Shown here piece by piece: positions 51,166 to 62,790 of a stretch of DNA of 64,000 bases. The DNA comes from Passalora sequoiae. Its lineage: Eukaryota; Ascomycota; Dothideomycetes; Mycosphaerellales; Mycosphaerellaceae. A model generated the notes under the pieces. It did no database searches and was not told the origin of the DNA. It saw only the letters and a program-made list of their open reading frames with translations. Positions within the stretch are counted from its first letter, which is position 1. Every line of letters starts with the position of its first letter. The DNA is taken from contig WSQC01000031.1 in NCBI GenBank assembly GCA_013248845.1, forward strand, positions 1 to 64,000. The letters run 5' to 3'. Position numbers and translations under genes: made by a program.

Positions 51166-52637
51166 TGGCCTGGCACTCTGCAGACCCGTTATCACTGGCT
51201 CCTCGGTCAGAGGCGACAAGGGCATTCAGATCTCCTTGAAACCCCAAGCCGAGTCATCAACTGCTCGAGATTCCGGTTATGAAGGATTCGCCGGCCTAGG
51301 ATGTTTCGGTCGATTTCCATAGCCGACGGATGGCCCATTGCGAAGCGCAATGATATAGCGCTGCTGGATGGGTCCCTTGAGGTCTCTCTTGATCTTATTT
51401 CACGGCTTACGGCGACTCCCCTTGTCAGCTTGGCCGTACAAGAGCTCGAGACGGCATGTTCAGGTCCCAACCAAAGAGCAATCGATGTGACTACCAGTCA
51501 AAGGCTATGCGAATCTCCAACGATTACTCAATTGACAAACTGTTCTGCGATGTGTGGCATCGCATCATGTAGGCTCAGGATGGGACTGATCACTTGCTCT
51601 CGCAACCTGCGAAACACCGAATATCTCCAACCAGCCGTTCGCGCCCTCGTCTGCTTGGTTTTGCTGCGGAGGATCTGGTGTCTGCGCGTCTTGGCCTCCG
51701 TGTCGCTGAGGTGGATCTCCAGAAATCTGCTCGGAGATGGCCAAGATTATTCAGGCGGCACAAGAACGTGATGCCTGTCCTAACTATTTTCGCTAGTAAT
51801 CTCGCCGACGATCTCATCCTGTCAAAGCTGACTGAAACCAAGTGCCAGAGGAGCAAGGCGGTTGCACAAGGTCGAGAAAACCTTGCATTCATGACAGAGG
51901 AGTCACGCGCGATGGCTACCTATTACTCATCCGCAAGACGGCACCAACATGCAGCTTGACTCGAACCTGTTCTGGTGCGAACCAGGAGATCAGGTGACAC
52001 GTACGTGTTATGGAAGTGCTACTTTTTCCGACGCGGTTGATTTGGAGAAGACTAGATGGTGGAAAGTCGCAAATTGGTCACAGTCTCGTCTATAGTTCGT
52101 GCGATGCTGCAGTCATCTTTGGGGCAGCATCGTGAGGCGCACTCGCGCGTCGGAGAGCGAGCACTACGATGGAATGGGCACGCGGCTTCGCTGCCTGCCA
52201 TGTCCGCACGTCCATCACCGATTCCCGAAAGACGTGATATCACGGCGAGTATGACACGACCTAGTTGCGTCACGCGAGAGAGCAAGGACACACTGTGAAG
52301 CATATTGTCTTTGCAGTTCCATTATTTTCGTGTCTCGTGATCCACTGATTGCTGAATATGGAGATGATGTTGACACCGGGCGAGGTTACCAGACCCTGTA
52401 GCACATCATACCGCACCTATACTGACTCAGCTGTGCAGGAGTGCTGCGACCTTGATCATGTATGTTAATGCCTGAGGCAACAAAGCTTGACTGCCTAATC
52501 GGGAGCCTACTGTTGCCTTCATGACTGAGATAAATGGACTCAACGAACATCACTTCCCTTATTTTCCATCGAAACAGTATCGTATTGAATATTGAAGCGT
52601 CTCTTCACATCACTCCAAATCACCACAACCAGCCAGG
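51166..52637. other. gene-poor region, probable relics
   Basis: Frames at 51301-51771 and 51594-51959 have some protein-like composition and follow the broken gene on the same strand, so they may be its decayed 3' part. No intact gene supported. Confidence 0.4.
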
Positions 52638-53347
52638 ATGGCAGAATTCAAAACGGTCGATCTCTTTGGTGGCGCAATTGTCGCCGATGTACCCAGCACA
52701 TTTGAGGACGTCAGGTGTGCATACTCTTTAATCACGAGCATGATCATGCAGATCTCTCGAACGTAGCAATGCTGATACAGGTTTTCTATAGTACGATACG
52801 TGAAGTTCCTGATAACCAAGAAGTCTATCTTGACAGCCAAGGATTTTCAAGCATTGTCTTCGACATTCTGGAGCGAGTCGAAAGAGGGACCGATGCCGAA
52901 GCACTCAAAGTATTCCTTTCTGCCTCTACAAATCCCAGTCGAACCGTGAAGCTGACCTGGTCCTAGTACCATCTCTCTGACATAGTAGAAGAGGACGCCA
53001 CTCACACCAAACTCCACCACTCAGCCAATGCATCCCTGACTAAGATGCCCTCCACTCCTGCACTAACACTGCTAGCCACTTCACCTCCCGGAGAGAAGAT
53101 GCGTGGTCGGGACAATGAGCCGGATTTCGTGGGGATCTTGCTGACGCTGGTACGACTCGAACAACAGAAGACGGACATAGTCATCGCCATCAATGTGCCA
53201 CATCTATCGGGACAGTATGACAAAGCGGGCGTTGACCCGGATGCTGGAAAATATGGCGCGCTACTGGAGACTGCACAGATGGTGAGGACGAAGGTGCTGG
53301 AAAGTTTTGAGGTGAAGGACTGGGGACTTTTTGTGCAGGATGATTGA
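52638..53347 (+). CDS. MOG1: Ran-binding nuclear import factor Mog1
   Basis: Small protein that binds Ran/Gsp1 and promotes GTP release, needed for nuclear import. Three exons: 52638-52714, 52792-52909 and 52967-53347; introns of 77 and 57 nt; 191 aa. The joined N-terminus gives the family signature: TVDLFGGAIVADVPSTFEDV, S-T-I-R, EVPDNQEVYLD, followed by SIVFDILERVE. Later, DIVIAINVPHL and the closing F-E-V-K-D-W-G-L-F fit Mog1. Intron 2 has a CTGAC branch site 20 bp before its CCTAG acceptor. The splice of intron 1 was placed at TATAG/T because it alone restores V-S-T-I-R-E-V-P. Confidence 0.92.
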
Positions 53348-54664
53348 GAGAGCGATCTGGTCTCAAGGAAAAGTCATGATTTGATGAAAGTTGCGGGTGT
53401 CATGAGCAGGATCGACATATTGTGCACGCCAAATTGCAGCCCTATTGATTGCCAGAATGTGAGATGAGTACACGGCGGCGGTTCATCATCCATCGACCAT
53501 AAACCGAAAACGCAAAGCGACATCCGCGACGCAGCCACATGTTACCTTTACTACATGCAAGCTCCAGGTCACCAAGATCTGAGCACCTTTACTTTTGTAA
53601 GAAAACGGCAACTTCGGCAAGCACCTCTGCATCAGAGCTCTCAAACCCCAGAGGTCCATGGTGCCTCTTCAACAATCATGCTGAGAATACTGCTGCAACA
53701 ACTCCAATTGTGTTCGCGCACCTCCGTCTATTTCACGTATCCAACTTCGCCCCACGGGAAAATCATCTTCCGGATAGGAGCAGTATACATCTCGCGAATT
53801 GTGGCCACTTACATGAGCGAGCACGACTTCACGATATGCCTACTCACGCGAGTGTGTTTTTCTGTGGGAAATAATGCCAGCCTATCAATCAAACTTCGGG
53901 ATATTGCGCTCGCAAAGGTCTAATGTCGGGCTCTTTGCATGCTGGAGACCAGATACAACTAGATTATCTCAACACGACCTGATCGGATACCGACGACCAC
54001 GATCACTTCAGGAAGTGGTTGCAGCGGGAAGCAAAGGCCGAGGCGAACGAGCATACTGCCAAAAATGTACGATCAGATCTAGCGCATTCGGTGCTACATG
54101 TGAGGTCGCGAGCTTGTCGATGCGTCGACGTCGGTAGTACCTTTTACATCTGCACTTGTCTAGAAGCGCGTGGTTACTCACTCGTGCGCTTGTGTAGACA
54201 GCTGAGCCCTACAAGAGCATTTCGAGAGTGGAGATGGACCTCACTACTTGCAGTAGCTGTTGAGTCTCTGAATCCAATGATAATAGCTCGACAGTGATAT
54301 GGGTGCCGGATGGCTTCAGCTTGTATATATTCATAGTTATGTCGCTACCTCTGAGTCCTCTGAGTCCTCTGCTTCAGAAGCTGCATGTCAGTATTCCGAT
54401 GCTGTGATACCCGACCACTACCAAAGCAAGCTTCGTTGCTTGAGTATGCTTATCTTTCCCCGTGCCATCATTCCATCTCAGCTCTTTCCCACGAGCCTGA
54501 CTGTTCAAAGCGTCTCGCATGCCTGTCCATCACTTGCTTTACTCTTCGGGGCGCGGACGCAACACAGTTGATCACTTTCGCAAGTCATAAACCTTGTGTA
54601 TATCAGCCGCCGGCATCCATTGCTGAGACATATTTTCCGACTTTTGAAGATTCTGAGTTACTTT
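53348..54664. other. intergenic, 1.3 kb
   Basis: Several short plus-strand frames (53555-53923, 54385-54843 and others) overlap without domains. A CTCTGAGTCCTCTGAGTCC duplication occurs at about 54351-54369. No gene supported. Confidence 0.45.
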
Positions 54665-55869
54665 TCAAGACACCCAGACATCCTGACCAGCCTTCTCGAT
54701 CCAATTGCCCAAGCGCTCGACACCGCCATCCCACTCCTTCAGTCGGGCACGCATGGCTTCGATGCCACCCTTGTCGAGAACCTTTGGCTGTACCCATGAT
54801 ATGCGTGCTACTTCGTCGACCTGGTCGATATTGCCGCGGATGAGACCTAGACTAAGAGCCTTCATGATCAGGAACTCGATCTCCTCCGGGCTGACCTTCG
54901 TCTCTTGACTGATTGTGGTGAAGGTCATGCTGCGATCTTGTGGTGCGCGGGAGAATACGAGTTGTGTGAGGGCTGATAGCGAGATCTTTTGGTGCAGAAA
55001 TTGCTGGTGTTGCTCCAGCAGATGATTCGCTTTGATGTGCTGCTGTAGGATGTTGTAGGCTTGGAGGTCACCACGGTTGAACGCGAAGAGCAGATCGCGC
55101 AGCCATGAATACTCGGTCTTCTCGAGGCTGTCGAGGATAGGGTGAAGGAGTAGCTCGCCAAAATTGTAGATGTCCTCACTGAGGAGTGCAGCGATGGAAA
55201 GATCGTGTGCTATACGTCGCCGCTCTTGCTCAGATTGATCCTTCAACTCGATACATGCGAGATAGAGCAGTGCTGTGCGGTAATACTTGGCAAAGTCTTG
55301 CTGTGATTGGTAGTAGAGTGCGCTCGTTCGATAAAAGTTGGCGTGGACTTCGGTCTCGACTGTGTCGAATGTGTCGATTATGGACTCGCACGAGTCGAGG
55401 TCCTTTCTAGCTTCCGCAATCTGCTTGAGGTTGAGTCGCGTGTTAGCGACAGACGTGAGGGCGAAAACGTATGCGTCTTGAGACGCTGGCTTGTTCACGC
55501 GTGTGGCCAAGGCCGAGAGGAAGGACAATCGCTCTTCATCGTCTGAACAATATCAGTACAATCTCTGTCGTATCATCCAAGATCTTGCATACCTTTGCAC
55601 TCATGCGCCGTTTGTAATCCTATCCGCACCAGCTTGAGCTGGTTGATCTTATCTGCGAAGTTCTTCACGAACTTCTCGAACAGTGGTAACCGCTGCTTCG
55701 CACTCTGTTGCTCAAAGTAGAATTGCACGAGGTTGTCAGTGAGTTCATGCCACAGCTTTCGCTCCCATTGGTCCTCGAAGCTGACGAAGTAATGTGCCAT
55801 GTCGTCGGGTGCTTGGTCTCGCTGCTCGCCCAGAAAGTCGAGCATCTGCTCGTTGGTCGGTTGTGCCAT
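54665..55869 (-). CDS. RPN9: 26S proteasome lid subunit Rpn9 (PSMD13)
   Basis: PCI-domain subunit of the proteasome regulatory particle lid. Two exons, 55593-55869 and 54665-55542, with a 50-nt intron (55543-55592, GTATGC...TTCAG), give 384 aa, the usual length. The N-terminus (HYFVSFEDQWERKLWHELTD) and helical repeats (FYRTSALYYQSQQDFAKYYR) match Rpn9. The C-terminal PCI winged helix includes LDSLEKTEYSWLRDLLFAFN, TFTTISQETKVSPEEIEFLI and ALSLGLIRGNIDQVD, with W-V-Q-P-K-V-L shortly after. It is divergent from the complex I subunit gene, 372 bp apart. Confidence 0.95.
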
Positions 55870-56241
55870 CTTTACGAATATGCGCGTGTCGCAAGGGTGT
55901 CGTTCGTGGTGTTCGTGGTGTCGTATACGTTGACTGAAATTCTGAATCTGAAGAGCGTAGATCAGCAGCGGCGAATGCGAGGTGAATCGTATTGATGGCG
56001 TGTCTTGTGAGTTGTTTGTTGAAGCTTCCAGTCGGCAGTAGATCGCCAGGCACTGCCAGCATGATGCGGCTCAGACCCAGGTCCGAGCTTTTGGCGGTTC
56101 ATCCCGTGCCAGCCAGTGAGCTTCATCATAATCACTGCCAACCGCAACACCACCACATCGTACTCCTCGGCCTGCCATCGATGGAGTAGGCATTGCCTCG
56201 CCATACAAAGCTACAGCACAACGTAACTCCACTCTTCGGTC
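55870..56241. promoter_or_regulatory. divergent promoter region (RPN9 and complex I 40-kDa subunit)
   Basis: A 372-bp spacer between two start codons. It must contain both promoters. I do not see the proteasome-associated control element GGTGGCAAA in either orientation. Confidence 0.45.
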
Positions 56242-57470
56242 ATGGCTGGCCTCATTACGAGCTCAATGGCTCTTCAACGCCAGCTCTGCCGCCCTTCGAC
56301 CTCACTCACGTCCACCCTCGCCAAAAGTGCCTTAGCACAAACACAATGTCGCCGCAATCTGCAGGATATCGCTATTACGCGCACCGGGAAACCGATTATA
56401 AGAGTATCCGGTGGTCGGAGCAGCTTGGGTGGCCACTGTGTGACGGTGTTCGGCGCAACGGGTCAATTGGGACGCTACATTGTGAACCGCATGGCGCGAG
56501 CTGGCTGCACAGTCGTTGTACCTTTCAGAGAAGAGATGGCAAAGAGACATCTGAAGGTCACTGGTGATCTTGGCAGAGTTGTCTTCATCGAGTATGACCT
56601 GCGAAATACTGCTTCGATCGAAGAGTCGGTACGACATTCAGACATTGTCTACAACCTGGTCGGCCGCGACTACCCCACCAAGAACTTTGACCTCGAAGAT
56701 GTGCATGTTGAGGGTTCGCGAAGGATAGCCAACGCTGTCGCCAAGTACGATGTCGATCGCTTCATACACGTTTCGTCACACTCCGTTCATCCAGAATCAC
56801 CTTCGGAGTTCTACAGGACAAAGTGGCAAGGCGAACAAGTTGTACGCGAGATTTTCCCAGAGACCACAATTGTCCGACCTGCGCCTCTCTTTGGCTTCGA
56901 AGACCGCCTTCTGCACAGACTAGCCAAGGCCACCAACATTCTGACAGCGAACAGCATGCAAGAGCGCTTCTGGCCAGTTCACTCAATTGACGTAGGCAAG
57001 GCACTTGAGGCTATTGGTCTTGACGATAGCACTGTAGGCCAGACCTTCGAGCTTTACGGACCAAAACAGTACAGCATGGCAGAGATTTCGGAATTGGTAG
57101 ACAGGGAGATTTTCCACAAGAGGCGGCACGTCAACGTGCCTAAGCCCATCTTGAAGTTCGCACTTGGTCTTCTGAACAAGGCTTTGTGGTTCCCGGTCGG
57201 CAGTGCAGATGAGGTTGAGCGAGAGTTCATGGACCAATTCATCGACAAGAACGCTAAGACGTTCAAAGATCTGGATATTGAGCCAGGTGACATCGCGAAT
57301 TTTACATACAAGTACTTGGTAAGTGCATTTCACAGTCGATCTGTCAAAGACGTGACTAATGCTCTCTACAGCAAGGGTACCGAAGCTCATCATACTACGA
57401 TTTGCCACCCATGACCGAGAAGGAGAAGCGGGAGGAGAAGAAGTACTTGCACGTTCTTGACGATCAATAA
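56242..57470 (+). CDS. nuo40: NADH:ubiquinone oxidoreductase 40-kDa subunit (NDUFA9 type)
   Basis: Accessory subunit of mitochondrial complex I with an atypical short-chain dehydrogenase fold. Two exons, 56242-57318 and 57372-57470, with a 53-nt intron (57319-57371, GTAAGT...CTACAG), give 391 aa. Presequence at residues 1-~38 (Ser/Thr/Arg/Gln-rich). Rossmann motif VTVFGATGQLGRYIVNRMA near residue 67, then VYNLVGRDYPTKNFDLEDVH, SSHSVHPESPSEFYRTKW and GFEDRLLHRLA. The last exon supplies the conserved tail (GYRSSSYYDLPPMTEKEKRE). Reading through the intron would give an unrelated tail, so splicing is well supported. Confidence 0.95.
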
Positions 57471-58163
57471 ACTAAGGAGGTCTCGCTTCGAAGATAGATG
57501 GCTGGTCTAGATCAAGCTATGCTGACAGAGTGCGGCAGCAACCTGTATATATGATTCCGCGAAACAGGTTTCCTTTGTTCAAGCATCATGTCGTGAGCAG
57601 AAAACATTGCAACCGAATAGATCACGCCTTCTGCGACTCTATACTCACGACAGCTGTGCAGTCAGCACCGTGCCCTGTCCAAGTAGCGGGAGCCTGAAAA
57701 GAACGCTGCCGTTACTTCAAGATGCCATAGGCTATTACGTCGGACTACGAAGCACGCTCGTGTGGCTTGGATACCGGCGGAGACGTAGCAGTAACAGCAA
57801 GTCGAGTCGCGTCGCGTCGTGCGAGAATGATGGGAACTTCAACAGGTTTGCTCGCCGCAAACATAACGGCCAGCACGAATAGAAGAGCATGACTTCGCAG
57901 AATCGTCTCGAAGGCCTTCCCACTGTGGCCGCAAGCTTTCTTGATCATTCTTCGTTCTCGACGTCATTCACCTGCTCGTTTGTAGGTCAGTGCGTTTTAT
58001 AAGCTTAAAGTCTCTGACTCCTCGATTAGCACATGCAACTGTCCAAGAGTAAATCAATATACGAGTCGTGCGCACTTTTAAACCCCATAACACAGTAGCA
58101 ATACTTCCATCTGGGCTTCCTGCTCACGTCTCGACATTCCTACACTACAATACACAAGACGAC
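57471..58163. other. intergenic
   Basis: No gene seen. A GTCGAGTCGCGTCGCGTCGTG imperfect repeat lies near 57800. In-frame sequence upstream of 58164 opens at 58068, so the next gene could start earlier. Confidence 0.45.
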
Positions 58164-58967
58164 ATGAGCCGATCATATAACGTAGGCATCGGAGATGCTG
58201 TTGCTGTCCACAAGCCCATGCCCGACATACCACTTGGTGCTGTGGAGATCCTCACATACTTCCCACACCATACGAAGTACTCGAACATAGCTATGAGGCT
58301 ATATCGTGGCGGCTGGAGACCGAGATCGCTGGGCAAGGTATATATACATACGACTGTGGTCCGTTGCGCTCCTACATGCTGACGTCTGTCTGTGAAGGTG
58401 CAGCTACACGCTCGCGACACACTCGACCTCGAAGAGCTAGGCCGACGAGACGCAAGCTTCCGGCACCAGATCAAGACTGCCGGCAAACGCATATTCGACG
58501 ACGACGCCTTCGCACCCACAAAAGCTGCATACCGGGATCGAGCAGAAGTCAAAAGAGTCCCCAGCACCCAATATCCAATCGTCATCAGCACAATGTACAA
58601 CCCACACTACAACGGCCAAGACGAGAGCGGCAATATAGTTGAGGACGCCCCATTCCTCACCGATTTCAGTCTCTTCCGCACGACCGCTGCTGCCACCCTC
58701 GCCGACGTCGCTAACGGCGTCATCAACCATCCTACGGGGCAAGATGCCGGTTTGCTCACGCAGGTTATTAGATGGGCGGAAGAGGAAAACGCGCTGCATC
58801 TATTCACTACCGATGATGTTCCGCATATCATTGACAGGGAGAATTGGGCTCGTCGTACGGTTTTTGGAGAGGAGCCGGAGTTTGTTCTGCCGGCGGAAGC
58901 GCGTGATTTTCATTGGGATTGTCGGGCTAAGCTGAGGGCTGATGATATCCCGTACCCGACTGTGTAG
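58164..58967 (+). CDS. unrecognised conserved-looking soluble protein
   Basis: Two exons, 58164-58337 and 58398-58967, with a 60-nt intron (GTATAT donor, GTGAAG acceptor), give 247 aa. No targeting signal or membrane segment. Charged, probably folded: MRLYRGGWRPRSLGK joins VQLHARDTLDLEELGRRDA across the splice, then YPIVISTMYNPHYNGQDESG, a middle part with many Ala/Asp, and AEARDFHWDCRAKLRADDIP near the end. Both exons have ordinary codon use and the splice keeps the frame, so I trust it as a gene. An upstream in-frame Met at 58068 would add 32 residues. Family and function unknown to me. Confidence 0.65.
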
Positions 58968-60383
58968 GGTGGAAAGCTAGCGCGGGCTGTGGCCGGAGGT
59001 AAGGTGTTGCCTCGAGCGGCTATGGTTGTTGCATGGGTGGCATGGCTGTGCTTGAAGGGATGGTTAAGTGGCGGTAGATAGTCTGCGAAGCGCTGGCAGC
59101 GCGAATAGGCCTACAGTACAAGCAAGTGAAGACCGACGTCGCATGATGTGCCTTTTGTAGAATCACAACCTGCGTCGTGTCATATCAAATGCGGTACGTT
59201 GCCGCCGCCTCAGTGGGCATATTATACGATGTGCAGACCGTGTCTCCCTGAAGTTCAGGAGTTCTGCATCCCCTTATGTAGCTTTAAGGCGACATGGAGG
59301 TGTCGTCTGCGACGAAGATGGCTACGTATAGACGACTCGAGTGACGGCTGAGAAATCTAGCTTCAGTAAAGTACGAGGTGTTCTATCCGTCAAGACCCTG
59401 AGTATGCCTCCCGCTAGTAGACCCAGTCTTGGGGAGGTGGCAGAGTTCTACTTGTGGTGTTGTACTCTACTCGATTCGTCTATTCGTTCTGTCCGCGATC
59501 GTGGGTGGCTATTCGCGAGAGTTGACAGCAGATCTAAGACTCTCCCTTGATATCTGACCAGAGCCAGCGTGTCGGTGCTGGATCATTCTTGCCGTTGATC
59601 CGCGCATGACAGACTAGGTGTCGTTCATCCTGCACGAATCCTCCAAACGCAACCTTGAAACCCTCTAGCACCCTCCTCCATAGATATCCCGTAAGAAAGT
59701 TCCGCATCGATAATTCTCCAGCACCTTTTTACTCACCGTATGCGTTATCTCAAGCGGACCCCCATTATCGCCGCTTTAGTCAGTGATCAGGAGCACACGA
59801 GGATGATGTCGAGGAAGTGAAGGAAATGGAGGATTTCACGGACCATACTGTCTGGAAGACCGGGCCCATGTAGGTCTCGGACATTCGTTCAAAAGCGGTG
59901 CAAGGTCACCCAATTGATCCTCTCTCGTCGCAAGAACATACAGCCTTTTGCTTGATAGGCTTACTTGCTCAGGTCTGACAGAAAAGAATCCGAATATGCA
60001 AAAGGGACGTTAGGCAGTATACAATGTCTGTACAATCGATATTCTGTATGGGCTGAACAGATCGCTATCGCTCAAGCCGTGGACGTAGTTGATGATGGCA
60101 AGTCGACCATTGATTCGTTTGAGCACGAAGCCTGTAGTTATTCCTGCATTGCTGGACCGGCTGCGTTTGCTCTGAATCTGCTGGGAGCAATTCTGGCCAT
60201 AGATGCAAATATTGCAACAACGTGCTGCACGAGTGCACTGAAGCGGTGGTCGTCGGTTTATCAAGTCTGATGGTCAGGGCGCGATGCTCACAAGTGCATG
60301 ATAGCGCTGTCGACATAGACTGTCAGAACATGAGCCGCAACCAGCTCTCAGCATTACTTGAGATGAGCACGTCACAAGTATGC
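58968..60383. other. intergenic, 1.4 kb
   Basis: Short frames on both strands (for example 59965-60270) lack domains. No gene or RNA supported. Confidence 0.5.
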
Positions 60384-61376
60384 TCAACCATTGCCATTTT
60401 TCTCGCTTATACCGTCACTTGCGCATAGCTCTCTGTTCTTAAGCACTCTGTTTGCCCTCTCTTCGCGCATATTCTCGACCGCATCGACACCCAGTGTTCC
60501 CAGTGTCGCTTCTCTGTTCCTCAAGAAGTACTGTATTCTGTCTTCTCTGCTGCCCATACTGCTGGCTTCTTGTCTGACTCGTCTCAACTCCTTCGCAGCG
60601 CGATCATGAACCAGATCCCTTTGTTCCACGAAATAGTGTCCCGCTTCCTGTGCTCTGCCATAGTTCAACGAGCTACCCATGACTGCTAGCGCTACGAGAA
60701 TGGCCAGGAAATACGAATTGGCCATATATACTGGTGCGGTCTTCTCCCTCTTGACGCCTTCCTTGTGATCGCGCCACCTCTCCCAATCCTCCCAGGTCGC
60801 GTTCGCCCATACCGAGTCGTTTGGATCGTAGCTGTGTGTGAATGGCTGCGAACCACCGTAGGCTGATGGCCTTTCCCATGCTGAGTCGTGACCAAGCTCC
60901 GCTCTGCCATTCCAGCCAGCTCCGAAGCGGTCGTAAGCGTTCCGCTTGATGGGGTCCGAGAGAATGGTATGTGCTGCTACGATGAGTCTGTATCGCTCCA
61001 TCTTGATTTTGTCCGAGACACCATGGTTACATCTACTGTTGACGTCGGGATGATAGAGCTTAACCAGGCGATTAAATTGAGATTTGGAATACGCAGCACT
61101 TTGCTTCAATTCAAAGATTTGGTAAGGAGTAGGCTGGGACTGTCCTATCGGTGGGGTGGGCCAGATATGACTGTTCTCTCGTTTTTCAGACTGCTCAGGA
61201 GCCTCCCTGGTGTCACCCGCTATCGTAGCATATTCGTATCGTTTCGTCTTTTGACATGTTCGCTGTCGTGTGCTCGGTCGTTTCGATGACGTCGATGACT
61301 GTATTGCTACAGGGGTGGCCAATGAGTGAACGGAGTTGGCAGCGGCGAGTATGATGCTAGGCTTCTTGACGATCAT
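60384..61376 (-). CDS. mitochondrial-type J-domain protein with one membrane segment
   Basis: Single exon, 330 aa. Basic Ser/Thr-rich N-terminus without acids (MIVKKPSIILAAANSVHSLA), a likely presequence. A J-domain spans residues ~83-152: TPYQIFELKQSAAYSKSQFN, then LVKLYHPDVNSR with intact HPD, then TILSDPIKRNAYDRFGAGW. Residues ~220-240 form one transmembrane helix (SYFLAILVALAVMGSS). The C-terminal part is a charged helix. This order is shared by a set of fungal mitochondrial or organellar J-proteins whose Hsp70 partner is usually undefined. It is the last gene before the RIP block, so it may lie near heterochromatin. Confidence 0.82.
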   Translation of the reverse strand: MIVKKPSIILAAANSVHSLATPVAIQSSTSSKRPSTRQRTCQKTKRYEYATIAGDTREAPEQSEKRENSHIWPTPPIGQSQPTPYQIFELKQSAAYSKSQFNRLVKLYHPDVNSRCNHGVSDKIKMERYRLIVAAHTILSDPIKRNAYDRFGAGWNGRAELGHDSAWERPSAYGGSQPFTHSYDPNDSVWANATWEDWERWRDHKEGVKREKTAPVYMANSYFLAILVALAVMGSSLNYGRAQEAGHYFVEQRDLVHDRAAKELRRVRQEASSMGSREDRIQYFLRNREATLGTLGVDAVENMREERANRVLKNRELCASDGISEKNGNG

Positions 61377-61540
61377 GATCGGTGGTGAGCGCGAACAGAC
61401 ACATGGTCGCAGCGCATGACCGGAGCAAAGAGATATGAATCACGAGCGTGAGTGAAGGGTTCGAGATTGTTTGAGCAAGAATGCGAGGTCGCAGCGCGTG
61501 AGAGCGGGGGATTAGGGAGCTCCCGATGTACACATGTGAA
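61377..61540. other. upstream flank of the J-protein gene
   Basis: Transition between gene DNA and the AT-rich block. Nothing annotated. Confidence 0.5.
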
Positions 61541-61610
61541 ACAACTTAAATCCTAAAACTCTAAAACTCTAAATCCGGTCTGATCGTAGCGTATTCGTGT
61601 ATTTGTTCGC

Positions 61611-61910
61611 ACAACACACCGAGATCTATATATATTAATACATAGATCGATAGGTTATAAGTACAGGTAGGTTGTGTAAGAGTCTTAGAGCAAATCGCCT
61701 ACGAATAAGCTACGAATAGTTAAAAAACGACATTCTTAGTACCTAGCTATCTATTACTTTCCTTATATATTCGCATAACACGCTAGTTATACGTAATATA
61801 AATTAGTAGGTCGATAGTACATGAGTATAAGTAGGCTATATATAAGTCTTAAAGCGAACTGCCTACGAATAAGCTACGGATAGTCGAATTACGATATATA
61901 GGGTACCGAT
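61611..61910. repeat. pair of diverged direct repeats, offset 164 bp
   Basis: Segments 61611-61746 and 61775-61910 align: both contain GCCTACGAATAAGCTACG (at 61697 and 61861), preceded by AGTCTTA-AGC and by GATCGATAG/GGTCGATAG strings. They lie at the left margin of the RIP block. Confidence 0.75.
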
Positions 61911-62519
61911 CTACTACTACTACTATGACTACTACTATAATAAATAGCGTAGCGAATACGCTACGAATAGGGCTATCCTTCCTCGTTACCCTTAAACGGC
62001 GGTTTATTAGCTTCTTTACGAAGCCGTTCGTTCGCTAGATTAGGCCGCTAGTCCGTACCTAGCCTCTACGTTTTATAAAGCCTATCTTTACCGAATAGCT
62101 AGAAGTAGGCTCGAAGCTCATTACGTAGATACCGATATACCTATAGATAGAGCCTATCCTAGTTCTCGTCTACCTTAGTATATAAGACGGTACCGGTACT
62201 AGGCTATATCTATACGATATACGCGGAATAGTACTACTCTATTGTCTACTAGGGGAGGTATTTATATATATTAAAGCCCTCGAGGTCTAACTATATAGAT
62301 ATAACGAGCTCTAGTAGATAGTAGATACTACGCTACTAGAAGCCCGACTACTCTAGATAGTAGTATAGTATAAAGGGAATACCGCTAATAGTATAAGGCC
62401 TATTCTTCTACTTCCGGATACGATATATATTCTAGGTATTAACATACTTAGTAATAACCTATCGTAGGATCGGTATATAGATAAAGAGTAGTACGATCCG
62501 ATCGCTCTTTCTATAATAC

Positions 62520-62790
62520 GTATTAGCTATTCGTTCGTATAGCTATTCGTACTACGCTCGTAAAGCTACTCGTACTACGCTCGCTACGCTCGTAAAGCTA
62601 TTTATACTATTCGTACTACGCTCGTAAAGCTATTCGTACTACGCGTACTACGCTTATAAAGCTATTCGTACTATTCGTACTACGCTCGTAAAGCTATTTA
62701 TACTACGCGTACTACGCGCGCTACGCTCGTAAAGCTATTCGTACTACGCTCGCTACGCTCGCTATACTCGTATAGCCGTTCGTATAGCTA
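62520..62790. repeat. irregular tandem repeat of a ~23-bp word
   Basis: Variants of GCTCGTAAAGCTATTCGTACTAC recur about nine times with insertions of CGCTACG and CGTACTACG units. The array is inside the RIP block. Confidence 0.8.
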
